DNA of 64,000 nt from Achromobacter insuavis (lineage in GTDB: Bacteria; Pseudomonadota; Gammaproteobacteria; Burkholderiales; Burkholderiaceae_B), in NCBI RefSeq assembly GCF_902859645.1, contig NZ_CADIJR010000034.1:1-64000 (forward strand), given 5' to 3'. The notes beneath the pieces were generated by a model. That model had not been told where the DNA came from and made no database searches. It saw only the letters and a list, made by a program, of their open reading frames with translations. How positions within the stretch are numbered: the stretch's first letter is position 1; every line of letters starts with the position of its first letter. Both the position numbers and the translations under genes were made by a program. Shown here one piece after another: positions 45,468 to 54,916 of this stretch.

Positions 45468-46751
45468 TTACGGCACCAGCGACAGGCCGATGCGGAACTG
45501 CGATTCGTTGCGCTGGTTGTAGCCCAGCAGCGTTTCGCCGTAGCCGTTGAAGTACTGCAGGTGCAGGTAGCCGTTCATGTTCAGCCAGGTGCGCTGCAGC
45601 GGCCAGGCGAAGTCGAGCTGGGTGGTGCGGCGGCGCTGGTCGCCCTGGCGGTACATGGCCGAGACCACCGCGCCGTTGTCCTGCGCCCAGCGCAGGTTCC
45701 AGTCGACGCGGCCGGCGTAGTCGGCGTAGTCGGAGTTCTCGCTGGCCACGCCGAAATAGGCCTTGACCTTGGGCGCGAAGGTCAGCGTGCTGCCGCCGTC
45801 GAAGCGGTAGTTGAACTGCGGCTGGATGTAGGCGTCGTTGACCGAGCGCGAGTCGTCGCCGGCCTTGCCGTTGGAGTTGTGCTCGACGCCGGTGTTCATG
45901 CCCAGCCGCCAGCTCTGGTTCTCCGATTGCCACATGTTGTCCGACAGCCAGAACAGGCTCGGGTTGAAGGTGGTGTCGATGAAGGGCATGGAATCGCCCT
46001 GCAGGTCCCACAGCGAGGTCTGGGTATAGCCCAGGTAGAAATTCTCGCCCCAGGTCGCCGGGCGGTTGCCGGACGGGCTGAACAGGCGGTACTTGGCGCT
46101 GATCTGGAAGCGCGCGGTGGTCTGGCCGCGGGTGCCGATGTCGAAGTACACCGGCTTGTATTCCGAGATCGCGCTGCGGAAATGATCGAAGGCCGATTGC
46201 TGGTAGCTCGAGACGGCCACGGTGTCTGGCGCCGGGCCGCCTTCGGGCGACGCGCCGGCCGCGGCCACCGCGGCCGGCGGCACGGGCTGGCCGGTGCGCG
46301 GGTCGACCACCGGGCCGGGCGCGGGCGTGCTGGCCAGCGTGCCGCTGTCGCGGCCGGTGGCGTCCAGCGCCATCATGGCCGGCTGGCCCTCGATCGACAC
46401 GGCCTGCAGGCCGCGCGCGCTGGCGGGCACTTCCGCGCTCCAGGCCATCCGCGCGAAATTGTTGACCGGCACGCTGTAATTGGCCTTGCCGCCCTGCAGC
46501 TTGGCCAGGCTGCGCACGATCTGGCCATCCTGGCCGCGCCACTGCAGCACCAGCTCGGGCGGCGCTTCCCAGGTGGCGCGGGCATTGCCTTCGTTGAAAT
46601 ACACGGCCTCGATGGTGACGGTGTCGCCGGGGGCGGCGGACGGCCGGTCCAGCCGGTACGACACGCCGGCGGCCGCGGTGCCGCCCAGGCCCAGGGCCAG
46701 GGCGGCGGTGAGGGTGCGCAAGGGAAGGGCGATGCGTCGGGACATGGTCAT
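45468..46751 (-). CDS. pldA: Outer-membrane phospholipase A
   Basis: A 427-residue OMPLA. After a signal peptide (about 1-28, ending AAA) an unusual N-terminal region (about 30-185, with an Ig-like strand pattern and Pro/Ala linker) precedes the twelve-strand barrel. The catalytic motif EHNSNGK contains His291 and Ser293, and the Asn follows in DSRSVNDAYIQ. E. coli PldA has 289 residues, so the N-terminal domain is an addition. It degrades misplaced phospholipid in the outer leaflet. Start may be 46751 or 46745. Confidence 0.92.
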   Translation of the reverse strand: MTMSRRIALPLRTLTAALALGLGGTAAAGVSYRLDRPSAAPGDTVTIEAVYFNEGNARATWEAPPELVLQWRGQDGQIVRSLAKLQGGKANYSVPVNNFARMAWSAEVPASARGLQAVSIEGQPAMMALDATGRDSGTLASTPAPGPVVDPRTGQPVPPAAVAAAGASPEGGPAPDTVAVSSYQQSAFDHFRSAISEYKPVYFDIGTRGQTTARFQISAKYRLFSPSGNRPATWGENFYLGYTQTSLWDLQGDSMPFIDTTFNPSLFWLSDNMWQSENQSWRLGMNTGVEHNSNGKAGDDSRSVNDAYIQPQFNYRFDGGSTLTFAPKVKAYFGVASENSDYADYAGRVDWNLRWAQDNGAVVSAMYRQGDQRRRTTQLDFAWPLQRTWLNMNGYLHLQYFNGYGETLLGYNQRNESQFRIGLSLVP

Positions 46752-46796
46752 GGAAGGCCGTTTGAATTGTGACGAAGCAATGTAGCATCGCCCCGG

Positions 46797-46831
46797 CCTA
46801 CATTTTGTAAGTCGGGCTTATCGAATGTAGG
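46797..46831. promoter_or_regulatory. Nested dyad in the pldA/AGCS intergenic region
   Basis: CCTACATT (46797-46804) and AATGTAGG (46824-46831) are perfect inverted repeats. Inside them TAAG and CTTA are also symmetric around TCGGG, giving one 35-base dyad. It lies 46 bases upstream of pldA and about 240 bases before the symporter in the 316-base gap 46752-47067, which holds no other feature. Operator or hairpin are both possible. Confidence 0.5.
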
Positions 46832-47067
46832 ACTTGCAACATGCGCGGGGGAACGGGGCGCCGCATCACCCGCCCGCTTATAAGACTTATGCCGGCTAGC
46901 AGCCAAATGCTTTGAAGATAGACTTCAACGCATGAATGTCCGGGATCGCCGGATTCAAGCGTGTCTTCGCATTCCGTCGCGTCGTCGCCAGGTTCCTCGG
47001 TCCCCAACGATTGGCCATGCGCACCGAATGGCCATCAAGAAAATCACTAGAAAAACGGGCGCTGAAC

Positions 47068-48525
47068 ATGGAATCCTCCGTCTGCCATGGCTGCTTGCTC
47101 CATCTGGAGGCATACATCAACTGGCTCGACGACATCATCTGGGGCCGCTATTTCATCGTGATCCTGCTGGCTGTCGGCATCTATTACAGCATCCGGTTGA
47201 AGTTTCCCCAGGTTTTGATGGCGAAATATGCGCTCTCCGTGATTACCGAAAAAGACCACGGCGCAAAAGGGAACAAGAGCCATATTTCGCCCTATGAGGC
47301 CTTGATGATCTCCATGGGGACGCGCGTCGGCATCGGCACGATCGTCGGCATGGCGGTCGCCGTGGTGCAGGGAGGCCCGGGCGTGATCGTCTGGATGTGG
47401 CTGGCGGCGTTCCTGAACGGCGCCATTTCCGTGGCGGAAAACACCCTGGGGCAGGTCTACAAGAGCCGCGATGGCGACGGCTTCAAGGGCGGGGCGCCGT
47501 ACTACCTGGCGAAAGGACTGGGCGCCAGGAAGCTCGCCATTGTCAGCAGCGCGCTGATGATCCTGACAGGCTGGTCGTTTTCCGTGCTGTTCAGCTACAC
47601 CATCTACACCTCCTTCGAACCCTGGGTGCCGGCGGCGGCCGCCGGCGCGAGCCATCTGAGCCTGTACGTGGGCGCCGGCATCGTCGTGTTCGCGTCGATC
47701 ATGTTCTTTGGCGGCGGCAGGTACATCGCGAGATTCACCAGCTATGTCACGCCGTTCATGTCCGTGGGTTTCATCCTGATCGCCCTGTACAGCATCGCCA
47801 TCCACTGGGACAAGGCCGGACGGATACTCGGACAGATACTCGACAGCGCCTTTGACGTCGGCAGCATCTTGGGCGGCTTTGCCGGCAGCGTGCTCGTCAT
47901 CGGCATCAAGCGGGCGATGTTCGCCAACGAGGCCGGGCTGGGCTCCGTGCCGGGGGCGGCCGCGGCCGCGCATACCAGCCATCCGGTCAAGCAGGGGATC
48001 GTCCAGGCATTCTGCGTGTTCGTCGATACGCTGATTGCCTCGCTGAGCGTGCTTTTCGTGCTGTTCAGCGACAGTTACGGCAATGCGCTGACCGATGCGG
48101 ACGGGCAGAGGCTGACGGCCCTGCCATTGGTGCAATCCGCCATGCGCGAGTCGTTGGGCGTGTTCGGCAACTACTACATGACCTTCCTGATCGTGGTGCT
48201 GACCGCCACGGTGCTGGTGGGTTCGTATTACATCGGCCAGATGAACCTCAAGTACATCTCGGATAAGCGCCTGACGGTGAACGCATACCGGATCGTCACG
48301 ATAGGGGTCCTGTTCATCGGCGCGCAGGCCTCGCTGGACCTGGCATGGAACACGGCCAATGTGGTGATGGGCCTGTGCGCCACCATCAATATCGTCGCCG
48401 TGTTTCTGTTGTTCAAGGTGGTGAAGGTCAGCGTGGATGACTTTCTGAACCAAAAGAGACAGGGCATCAATCCGACCTTCAGCGCCAGGAAACTTGGCAT
48501 TGAAAACGCGGAATGCTGGGACTGA
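47068..48525 (+). CDS. AGCS-family alanine/glycine:cation symporter
   Basis: A 485-residue sodium-coupled amino-acid symporter with about eleven hydrophobic segments. The family signature is seen as FANEAGLGSVPGAAAAAHTSHPVKQG, here noted only in part as NEAGLGSVPGAAAAA. The start at 47068 gives a normal AGCS length and begins just before the first helix; the frame is open to 46936. The amidase gene 33 bases downstream suggests uptake of an amide or small amino-acid derivative that is then hydrolysed. Codon use is slightly less GC-extreme than its neighbours. Confidence 0.88.
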   Translation: MESSVCHGCLLHLEAYINWLDDIIWGRYFIVILLAVGIYYSIRLKFPQVLMAKYALSVITEKDHGAKGNKSHISPYEALMISMGTRVGIGTIVGMAVAVVQGGPGVIVWMWLAAFLNGAISVAENTLGQVYKSRDGDGFKGGAPYYLAKGLGARKLAIVSSALMILTGWSFSVLFSYTIYTSFEPWVPAAAAGASHLSLYVGAGIVVFASIMFFGGGRYIARFTSYVTPFMSVGFILIALYSIAIHWDKAGRILGQILDSAFDVGSILGGFAGSVLVIGIKRAMFANEAGLGSVPGAAAAAHTSHPVKQGIVQAFCVFVDTLIASLSVLFVLFSDSYGNALTDADGQRLTALPLVQSAMRESLGVFGNYYMTFLIVVLTATVLVGSYYIGQMNLKYISDKRLTVNAYRIVTIGVLFIGAQASLDLAWNTANVVMGLCATINIVAVFLLFKVVKVSVDDFLNQKRQGINPTFSARKLGIENAECWD

Positions 48526-48558
48526 GAAGATCGATCGTCAGGACAAGGAGAGTCCGTC

Positions 48559-50004
48559 ATGCATTTCAACGACACCACGGCAGTCAGGAAAAGCCTGCCC
48601 GCCACGCCGCTCTGGCAGTGGACGGCCACCGAAATCGCGCGGGCCATTCGCCACAAGGCGGTCAGTTCGGTCGAGGCGACCCAAAGCGTGCTCGATCGCA
48701 TCGAGCAGGTCAATCCGCGGCTGAATGCCATCATCAACCTGATGACGGACAAGGCGCTGCTTCAGGCCAGGCAGGCCGACGAGCTGTTGGCGCGCGGAAC
48801 GCTGTTGTCGCCCCTGCATGGCGTTCCCGTCACGATCAAGGACAACGTCGATGTGAAGGGCGAGAGAAACACCAACGGCGGCGTCTTCAGGAATCGTGTC
48901 AGCCAGCACGACAGCACGATCGCGGAAAACTTCAACGCCGCGGGCTGCGTCACGCTCGGCATGACCAATCTGCCGGAATTCGCGCTGCGTTTTTTCTCCG
49001 AGAATCCGCTGTTCGGACGCACGCTGAATCCCTGGGACGAGGCATTGACGCCCGGCGGCAGCAGCGGCGGCGCGGCAAGCGCCGTGGCCTCGGGCATGGG
49101 TTTCATCGGGCATGGCAACGATATCGGCGGCTCGATTCGTTATCCGGCGTATGCCTGCGGGGTGTACGGGTTGCGCCCGACCTGGGGCACGGTGCCGCAA
49201 TTCGATCCCGGCAGTCCCGGCGGCCGGGCGTTTGCCAGTGCGTTCTTTTCGGTCGAAGGCCCCCTGGCGCGTTGCGTCAATGACATCCGCCTGGGGCTGG
49301 AGGTGCTGTCACGCAAGAGCATCCGGGATCAGGCCTGGGTGCCCGCGCCGCTGACCTATGACGAACACAGGATCAAGCGCATCGCGCTGGTGACGGAAAT
49401 AGAGGGCATGCGGATCGAACCCGTCATCAAGGACAATCTGCGCAAGACCGCGGCTTGGCTGGAGCAGGATGGCTATGTGGTCGAAGAGATAACGCTGCCG
49501 GATTTCCTGCTGGCGACGGAAGTCTGGAGCAAGATCGTGGTCGCCGATAAAACCACCATGATGGGCGAGGTCGTTGCCGAATTGGGTTCCCGCGACATCC
49601 AGCGGGCATGGCGGGATATGTGCGACGTGTATGGGGGCGCCAAGGACCTGCGCGAATACATCCTCGCCATTGCCAAGCGCGATGAACTGAGGCGGCGCTA
49701 CAACGAGATCCTGGCGGTGTATCCCGTGATCATGCTGCCGATCTCGGGGCAGGAGCCGTTCCGGTGGGGGGATGACTTGAAAGGCGCCGACCACTTCCGC
49801 AATGTGCTGCTCCCGGCGCAGATTCCCCTGCTGTCGCTGGTGGCCTTGAACTATCCCTCCATGAGCGTGCCGACGGGACTGCGTGATGGCCATGTGCCCC
49901 AGGGCGTGCAACTGTTCGCCGCCGACTTCCGCGCGGACCTGTGCATGCAGGTGGCCGAGGACATCGAGCATCACGCCAGGATGCCCTTCGCGTTCGGCGA
50001 TTGA
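48559..50004 (+). CDS. Amidase (amidase-signature family)
   Basis: A 481-residue hydrolase with the Ser-cisSer-Lys triad: Lys94 in PVTIKDN, the cis-Ser in GGSSGG (168-169) and the nucleophile Ser192 in DIGGSIRYPA. It hydrolyses an amide; substrate is unknown. It is not GatA, because no GatB/GatC genes are near and the C-terminus differs. RBS AAGGAG at 48545-48550 is well placed for ATG 48559. It forms a two-gene unit with the upstream AGCS transporter. Confidence 0.9.
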   Translation: MHFNDTTAVRKSLPATPLWQWTATEIARAIRHKAVSSVEATQSVLDRIEQVNPRLNAIINLMTDKALLQARQADELLARGTLLSPLHGVPVTIKDNVDVKGERNTNGGVFRNRVSQHDSTIAENFNAAGCVTLGMTNLPEFALRFFSENPLFGRTLNPWDEALTPGGSSGGAASAVASGMGFIGHGNDIGGSIRYPAYACGVYGLRPTWGTVPQFDPGSPGGRAFASAFFSVEGPLARCVNDIRLGLEVLSRKSIRDQAWVPAPLTYDEHRIKRIALVTEIEGMRIEPVIKDNLRKTAAWLEQDGYVVEEITLPDFLLATEVWSKIVVADKTTMMGEVVAELGSRDIQRAWRDMCDVYGGAKDLREYILAIAKRDELRRRYNEILAVYPVIMLPISGQEPFRWGDDLKGADHFRNVLLPAQIPLLSLVALNYPSMSVPTGLRDGHVPQGVQLFAADFRADLCMQVAEDIEHHARMPFAFGD

Positions 50005-50009
50005 CGCCG

Positions 50010-50059
50010 GTGGCCCCATGATGCCCGCACGGCGTTGCCTGCACGGGTCATGGGGCCAC
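50010..50059. terminator. Bidirectional hairpin between amidase and amaB-like genes
   Basis: GTGGCCCCATGA (50010-50021) and TCATGGGGCCAC (50048-50059) are perfect 12-bp inverted repeats, with a further CCCG/CGGG pairing inside. They lie between two convergent stop codons. There is no T tract, so the terminator role is inferred from position. Confidence 0.6.
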
Positions 50060-50071
50060 GTACCACGCGGC

Positions 50072-51574
50072 TTATTCGCCGAACTTGATGCCCTGCGCCA
50101 GCGGCAGGTTGCGCGAGTAGTTGATGGTGTTGGTGGCGCGGCGCATGTAGTTGCGCCAGGCATCCGAACCCGACTCGCGGCCGCCGCCGGTTTCCTTTTC
50201 ACCGCCGAAGGCGCCGCCGATCTCGGCGCCCGAGGTGCCGATGTTGACGTTGGCGATGCCGCAGTCCGAACCCGAGGCCGACAGGAAGGTCTCGGCCTCG
50301 CGCAGGTCGTTGGTGAAGATGGCCGACGACAGGCCTTGCGGCACGCCGTTCTGCAGCGCCAGCGCCTGGTTGAAGTCGCTGTAGCGCATCACGTACAGGA
50401 TCGGCGCGAAGGTCTCGTGGCAGACCACGTCGGTCTGGCCGGGCATCTCGGCGATGGCGGGGCGCACGTACCAGGCGTCCGGGTACTGGTCGGCCAGCAC
50501 GCGTTCGCCGCCGGTGACCTTGCCGCCCTGTTCGCCGGCGGCCTTGAGCGCGGCCTGCATGGCGTCGAACGAGGCGCGGTCGATCAGCGGGCCGACCAGG
50601 TTCTTGCCGTCCAGCGGGTTGCCGATGGGCGCGCTGGCATAGGCCTTGTGCAGGCGTTGCAGCAGGTCGTTGGCCACGCTTTCGTGCACGATCAGGCGGC
50701 GCGTGGTGGTGCAGCGCTGGCCGGCGGTGCCGATGGCGCCGAAGACGATGCCGCGCGCGGCCATGTCGAGGTCGGCGGTGGGGCCGACGATGATGGCGTT
50801 GTTGCCGCCCAGTTCCAGCAGCACGCGGCCGAAGCGCTGCGCCACGCGCGGGCCGACCTGGCGGCCCATGCGGGTCGAGCCGGTGGCCGACACCAGCGCC
50901 ACGGCGTGCGAATCCACCAGCGCCTCGCCGATGTCGCGGCCGCCGATCAGCACTTCCGACAGGCCGGCCGGCGCGTCGCCGAAGCGCTGTACCGCCTGCG
51001 CGAACAGCGCCTGGCAGGCCAGCGCGGTCAGCGGCGTCTTTTCCGACGGCTTCCAGACCACGGCGTTGCCGCACACCAGCGCCAGCGCGGCATTCCACGA
51101 CCACACCGCCACCGGGAAGTTGAAGGCGCTGATGACGCCTACCACGCCCAGCGGATGCCAGGTTTCCATCATGCGGTGGCCGGGGCGCTCGGAGGCGATG
51201 GTCAGGCCGTACAGCTGGCGCGACAGGCCCACGGCGAAGTCGCAGATGTCGATCATTTCCTGGACCTCGCCTTCGCCCTCGGCCACGATCTTGCCGGCTT
51301 CCAGGCTGACCAGGCGGCCCAGCTCGCGCTTGTGCTGGCGCAGCGTTTCGCCGAACAGGCGCAGCAGTTCGCCGCGGCGCGGCGCCGGCACGTCGCGCCA
51401 GGCCAGGCTGGCCTGGCGGGCGCGGGTGATGGCCGCATGGGCCTGCGCCACCGTGTGCTCGTGGACCTGGGCCAGCTCGGCGCCGTCGATCGGGCTGCGG
51501 GCGACGAGCGTGCCGCCGGTCAGGGTCGCGGGATTGAGGCCGAGTGCGCGCAGGATGTCTTGGGGCGTGTCCAT
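50072..51574 (-). CDS. amaB: ALDH7-type aldehyde dehydrogenase, probable L-piperidine-6-carboxylate dehydrogenase
   Basis: A 500-residue aldehyde dehydrogenase of the antiquitin (ALDH7) type. VISAFNFPVAVWSWN, LLELGGNNAII (general-base Glu) and GTAGQRCTTTRRL (catalytic Cys) are present, with NIGTSGAEIGGAFGGEK near the end. Enzymes of this branch oxidise alpha-aminoadipate semialdehyde, which equilibrates with piperidine-6-carboxylate, to aminoadipate in lysine catabolism (AmaB of Pseudomonas). The divergent transporter and FAD oxidase genes support this. Start 51574. Confidence 0.85.
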   Translation of the reverse strand: MDTPQDILRALGLNPATLTGGTLVARSPIDGAELAQVHEHTVAQAHAAITRARQASLAWRDVPAPRRGELLRLFGETLRQHKRELGRLVSLEAGKIVAEGEGEVQEMIDICDFAVGLSRQLYGLTIASERPGHRMMETWHPLGVVGVISAFNFPVAVWSWNAALALVCGNAVVWKPSEKTPLTALACQALFAQAVQRFGDAPAGLSEVLIGGRDIGEALVDSHAVALVSATGSTRMGRQVGPRVAQRFGRVLLELGGNNAIIVGPTADLDMAARGIVFGAIGTAGQRCTTTRRLIVHESVANDLLQRLHKAYASAPIGNPLDGKNLVGPLIDRASFDAMQAALKAAGEQGGKVTGGERVLADQYPDAWYVRPAIAEMPGQTDVVCHETFAPILYVMRYSDFNQALALQNGVPQGLSSAIFTNDLREAETFLSASGSDCGIANVNIGTSGAEIGGAFGGEKETGGGRESGSDAWRNYMRRATNTINYSRNLPLAQGIKFGE

Positions 51575-51702
51575 ACCGGTTCCTTGGAGATGCCGGCGAA
51601 GGGGCGAGCCTTCGCTTAAGGGTTATGCCTAAGTGGCGATTCTGGAAATAAATTTACTATACGAAACTCCAGCGTGAAATGCGAAACCTTTTTTTGAAGG
51701 CG

Positions 51703-52458
51703 ATGCGCGTGTCAGAACCCCTGCTGCTAGTCGAGTCGGTCACCAAGACCTATCAGCGCGAAGGCCAGCCCGATCATCTGGCGCTGGCGGGCATCGACTG
51801 CCGCCTGGACCGTGGCGAGGTGCTGGTGGTGGTGGGGCCGTCGGGCTCGGGCAAGAGCACCTTCCTGCGCACCCTCAATGGCCTGGAACGCATCGACAGC
51901 GGCACCATCCGGGTCGACGGCGTGTCGCTGACCGACCCGGCCACCGACGTCAACCGCTGGCGCACCGACGTCGGCATGGTGTTCCAGCACTTCAATTTGT
52001 TCCAGCATCGCACCGCGCTCGACAACGTGGCCCTGCCGCAGCGCGTGGTGCGCGGCCGCGACCGGGCCCAGGCCGAGCGTTACGCGCTCGAATTGCTGGA
52101 CCGGGTCGGCATGGCCGACTTCGGCGCGCGCTATCCCAGCCAGTTGTCCGGCGGCCAGCAGCAACGCGTGGCGATCGCCCGCGCCCTGGCGATGGATCCC
52201 AAGCTGATGCTGTTCGACGAAGCCACCTCGGCGCTCGATCCGGAGACCGTCTGCGGCATCCTGGAGCTGATGCACGCCCTGGCGCGCGACGGCATGACCA
52301 TGGCGGTGGTGACGCACGAGATGGGCTTCGCCCGCGACGTGGGCGACCGCGCGCTGTTCATGGACGCCGGCCGCATCGTCGAGTCCGGCACCCCGGCCGA
52401 GGTCTTCGGCCAGCCGAAAGAGGCGCGCACCCGCGCCTTCCTGGAAAAGATTCTGTAG
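51703..52458 (+). CDS. Polar amino-acid ABC transporter ATP-binding protein
   Basis: A 251-residue GlnQ/HisP-type ATPase: Walker [11 protein letters not shown]-loop [11 protein letters not shown], signature [15 protein letters not shown], Walker [15 protein letters not shown]. It drives import together with the binding protein and two permeases downstream. Three starts are possible (51679, 51703, 51709); ATG 51703 is kept because GAAGG lies just before it. Divergent from the amaB-like gene by 128 bases. Confidence 0.92.
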   Translation: MRVSEPLLLVESVTKTYQREGQPDHLALAGIDCRLDRGEVLVVVGPSGSGKSTFLRTLNGLERIDSGTIRVDGVSLTDPATDVNRWRTDVGMVFQHFNLFQHRTALDNVALPQRVVRGRDRAQAERYALELLDRVGMADFGARYPSQLSGGQQQRVAIARALAMDPKLMLFDEATSALDPETVCGILELMHALARDGMTMAVVTHEMGFARDVGDRALFMDAGRIVESGTPAEVFGQPKEARTRAFLEKIL

Positions 52459-52494
52459 CGGGCCGGCGGCGCCGGGCCCGCGTGGCCGTTCGTA

Positions 52495-52567
52495 TCTACG
52501 CATCACGCAGTCTTCGCTTCACGCAGCACGCCGCATCCGCATCACGCAGCAACCGCAGTACGCAGCA
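52495..52567 (+). repeat. Degenerate CACGCAG repeats upstream of the binding-protein gene
   Basis: In the 197-base gap 52459-52655, CATCACGCAG occurs at 52501-52510 and again at about 52540-52549. Variants (TTCACGCAGC, GTACGCAGC) lie between and after. No gene is visible in the gap; the repeats may separate expression of the ATPase from the highly needed binding protein. Confidence 0.5.
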
Positions 52568-52655
52568 AGCAGGGCCGGCCCGGCCTGACCGGGCGCCGCC
52601 GGCATCAGGTGTACGCCCGGAACGACACACGTCATTCATCCAGAAGGGGAAGCAA

Positions 52656-53447
52656 ATGCTGAAAATCAAACAATGGCTGGGAGCCGCCGGCGTCGCGCTG
52701 GCCGTGGCCGCGATCGCGCAGCCGGCCCGGGCCGACGAGCTGTCGGACATCATCAAGCGCGGCGAACTGCGGGTGGCGGTGCAGACCTCCGGCCCGCTGA
52801 TGAGCTTCATGGACAAGAGCGGCAAGCGCACCGGCCTGGCGGTCGAGGTGGCCAAGCGCATGGCCGACGACCTGGGCGTCAAGCTGGTGCTGCAGGACTA
52901 CGAATGGAAGGGCCTGATCCCGGCGCTGCTGTCGGGCAAGGCCGACATGGTGGCCGCCGACATGACGCCGACCCCGGCGCGCGCCGCCCAGGTGCTGTTC
53001 TCGGCGCCGATGTTCTACGCCGACACCGTCGCCGTGGTGCCCAAGGATTCGCCGTACAAGTCGTACGCGGAGCTGGACAAGGACGGCGTGACCGTCGGCG
53101 CGCTGGGCGCCAGCACCTATGCCGAGGTCGGCAAGAAGATGCTGCCCAAGGCCACGCTCAAGGAATTCTCCGGCGGCAGCGCGCCGGTCGGCCAGGCGCT
53201 GTCCACCGGCCGCCTGGACGCCGGCATCATGTCCCTGTCCACCGCCAACCAGTTCCTGGTCGACTTCGGCAACCTGCGGGTGCTGGACGGCATCATGGTG
53301 CGCGAGCCGCTGGCCTTCGCCGTCGGCCCCAACGCCTTCCGCCTGAAGTTCTGGCTCGACAACTGGCAGACGCTCAAGACCGCCGACAACACGCTGCCGG
53401 AACAGGTCAAGTACTGGTATTCGACCGACTGGAAGAAAGACCACTGA
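52656..53447 (+). CDS. Amino-acid ABC transporter substrate-binding protein
   Basis: A 263-residue family 3 solute-binding protein. A signal peptide (about 1-26, ending ARA) precedes DELSDIIKRGELRVAVQ, a typical start, and GLAVEVAKRMADDLGVKL and MTPTPARAAQVLFSAP are family motifs. ATG 52656 is preceded by AAGGGGA. From the flanking amaB-like and oxidase genes the ligand may be pipecolate, aminoadipate or lysine; this is inference. Confidence 0.92.
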   Translation: MLKIKQWLGAAGVALAVAAIAQPARADELSDIIKRGELRVAVQTSGPLMSFMDKSGKRTGLAVEVAKRMADDLGVKLVLQDYEWKGLIPALLSGKADMVAADMTPTPARAAQVLFSAPMFYADTVAVVPKDSPYKSYAELDKDGVTVGALGASTYAEVGKKMLPKATLKEFSGGSAPVGQALSTGRLDAGIMSLSTANQFLVDFGNLRVLDGIMVREPLAFAVGPNAFRLKFWLDNWQTLKTADNTLPEQVKYWYSTDWKKDH

Positions 53448-53484
53448 TCGCGCGCGCTTCCCACCACTGACCGACAGGACCTGA

Positions 53485-54177
53485 ATGGACTGGCTGATCG
53501 ACTACTACAACTGGCGCATCGTCAGCCAGTACACGGGCCAGTTCGCCACCGGGCTGGCCAACACCCTGATCGCGGCCGGCGTCAGCCTGGTGCTGTCGGT
53601 GCTGGCCGGCATTCCGCTGGCGCTGGCGCGCATGTCGCCGCGCGCCGCGGTCTGGCGGCCGGTGGCGGGCTACGTGCAGTTCATCCGCTCGACCCCGCTG
53701 CTGGTGCAGATCTACCTGGTGTATTACGCGGTGCCGATGCTGGTGCCCGGCGCCAAGGGCTGGAGCGAGATGCTGCTGGGCATCCTGGCCATGACGCTGC
53801 ACCACGCCGCCTACATGAGCGAGATCATCCGCGTCGGCATCGAGTCGGTGCCGCGCGGCCAGATCGAAGGCGCCAAGGCCTGCGGCATGAACTACCACCA
53901 GCGCCTGCGCTACGTGGTGCTGCCGCAGGCCTTCGCCAACACGCTGCCGCCGCTGCTGGGGCAGACCGCCGTGCTGATCAAGGACACTTCGCTGCTGTCG
54001 CTGATCACGGTGTTCGAACTGGTGGCCGCGGGCGTGCAGATGAACAGCGATCGCATCGTGCCCACCGAGAGCTTCCTGACCATCGCCGCCGGCTATCTGC
54101 TGATCTACGCCGTGATGCTGATGCTGTCGCGCGGCGTGAGCCTGTGGCTGGCCGGTCCCGCCTGGAACGCGAGGTAA
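53485..54177 (+). CDS. Amino-acid ABC transporter permease 1
   Basis: A 230-residue HisM/GlnP-type permease with about five helices. The EAA loop is visible as ESVPRGQIEGAKACGMNYHQ. YVQFIRSTPLLVQIYLVYY is the conserved second-helix region. It pairs with the next gene, which starts two bases after its stop, to form the membrane channel of the importer. Confidence 0.93.
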   Translation: MDWLIDYYNWRIVSQYTGQFATGLANTLIAAGVSLVLSVLAGIPLALARMSPRAAVWRPVAGYVQFIRSTPLLVQIYLVYYAVPMLVPGAKGWSEMLLGILAMTLHHAAYMSEIIRVGIESVPRGQIEGAKACGMNYHQRLRYVVLPQAFANTLPPLLGQTAVLIKDTSLLSLITVFELVAAGVQMNSDRIVPTESFLTIAAGYLLIYAVMLMLSRGVSLWLAGPAWNAR

Positions 54178-54179
54178 GC

Positions 54180-54869
54180 ATGCTGGATTCCTACCTGTCC
54201 ACCGCCGGCGTCGTGCTGCCGTTCCTGCTCAAGGGCTTCTGGGAGACGCTGAAGATCTCGTTCATGGCGATCATCGCGGGCTCGCTGCTGGGCTTCGTGA
54301 TCGGCGTCATCCGCAGCTACCGCATCCGCGGCCTGCACCAGCTGCTGGGGCTGTACATCCACGTGCTGCGCGGCACGCCGTTCCTGGTGCAGCTCTACAT
54401 CTTCTACTTCGTGCTGCCCAGCACCGGCATCGAGCTGCTGCACTGGGAGTCGGGCACGGCCGCGTTCGTGTCGCTGTCGGTCTACACCTCGTGCTACGTG
54501 GCCGAGATCGTCAGCGGCGCCATCCGCGCCGTGCCGCGCGGCCAGACCGAGGGCGCCATGACGCTGGGCCTGCGGCCGTTGCAGATCCTGCGGCTGGTGA
54601 TCCTGCCGCAGGCCATGCGCCTGATCGTGCAGCCCATGAGCGGCGTCTACGTCATGCTGATCAAGAGCACCGCCATCCTGTCGGTGGTCGGCATCACCGA
54701 GCTGACGCGGCAGGGCGAGGTCTTCATCATCACCTTCCCGGCGAAATCGCTGTTCATCTACAGCATGATCGCCGCCATCTACTTCCTGTACTGCTATCCG
54801 CTGCTGCGCCTGGCCACCTGGCTGGAGAAGCGCCTGACCGGCGGGCTGCAGGGCGCCGGGCTGAACTAG
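54180..54869 (+). CDS. Amino-acid ABC transporter permease 2
   Basis: A 229-residue permease of the same family. The EAA loop is AVPRGQTEGAMTLGLRPLQ and HVLRGTPFLVQLYIFYFVL is the conserved helix. Start ATG 54180 is used, right after the previous stop; the open frame extends upstream inside the neighbouring gene. The FAD oxidase begins 47 bases later. Confidence 0.93.
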   Translation: MLDSYLSTAGVVLPFLLKGFWETLKISFMAIIAGSLLGFVIGVIRSYRIRGLHQLLGLYIHVLRGTPFLVQLYIFYFVLPSTGIELLHWESGTAAFVSLSVYTSCYVAEIVSGAIRAVPRGQTEGAMTLGLRPLQILRLVILPQAMRLIVQPMSGVYVMLIKSTAILSVVGITELTRQGEVFIITFPAKSLFIYSMIAAIYFLYCYPLLRLATWLEKRLTGGLQGAGLN

Positions 54870-54916
54870 GCCCGCCCATATCGACGAGAGTCCCGCACGG
54901 GCCCTGACCCACGACC

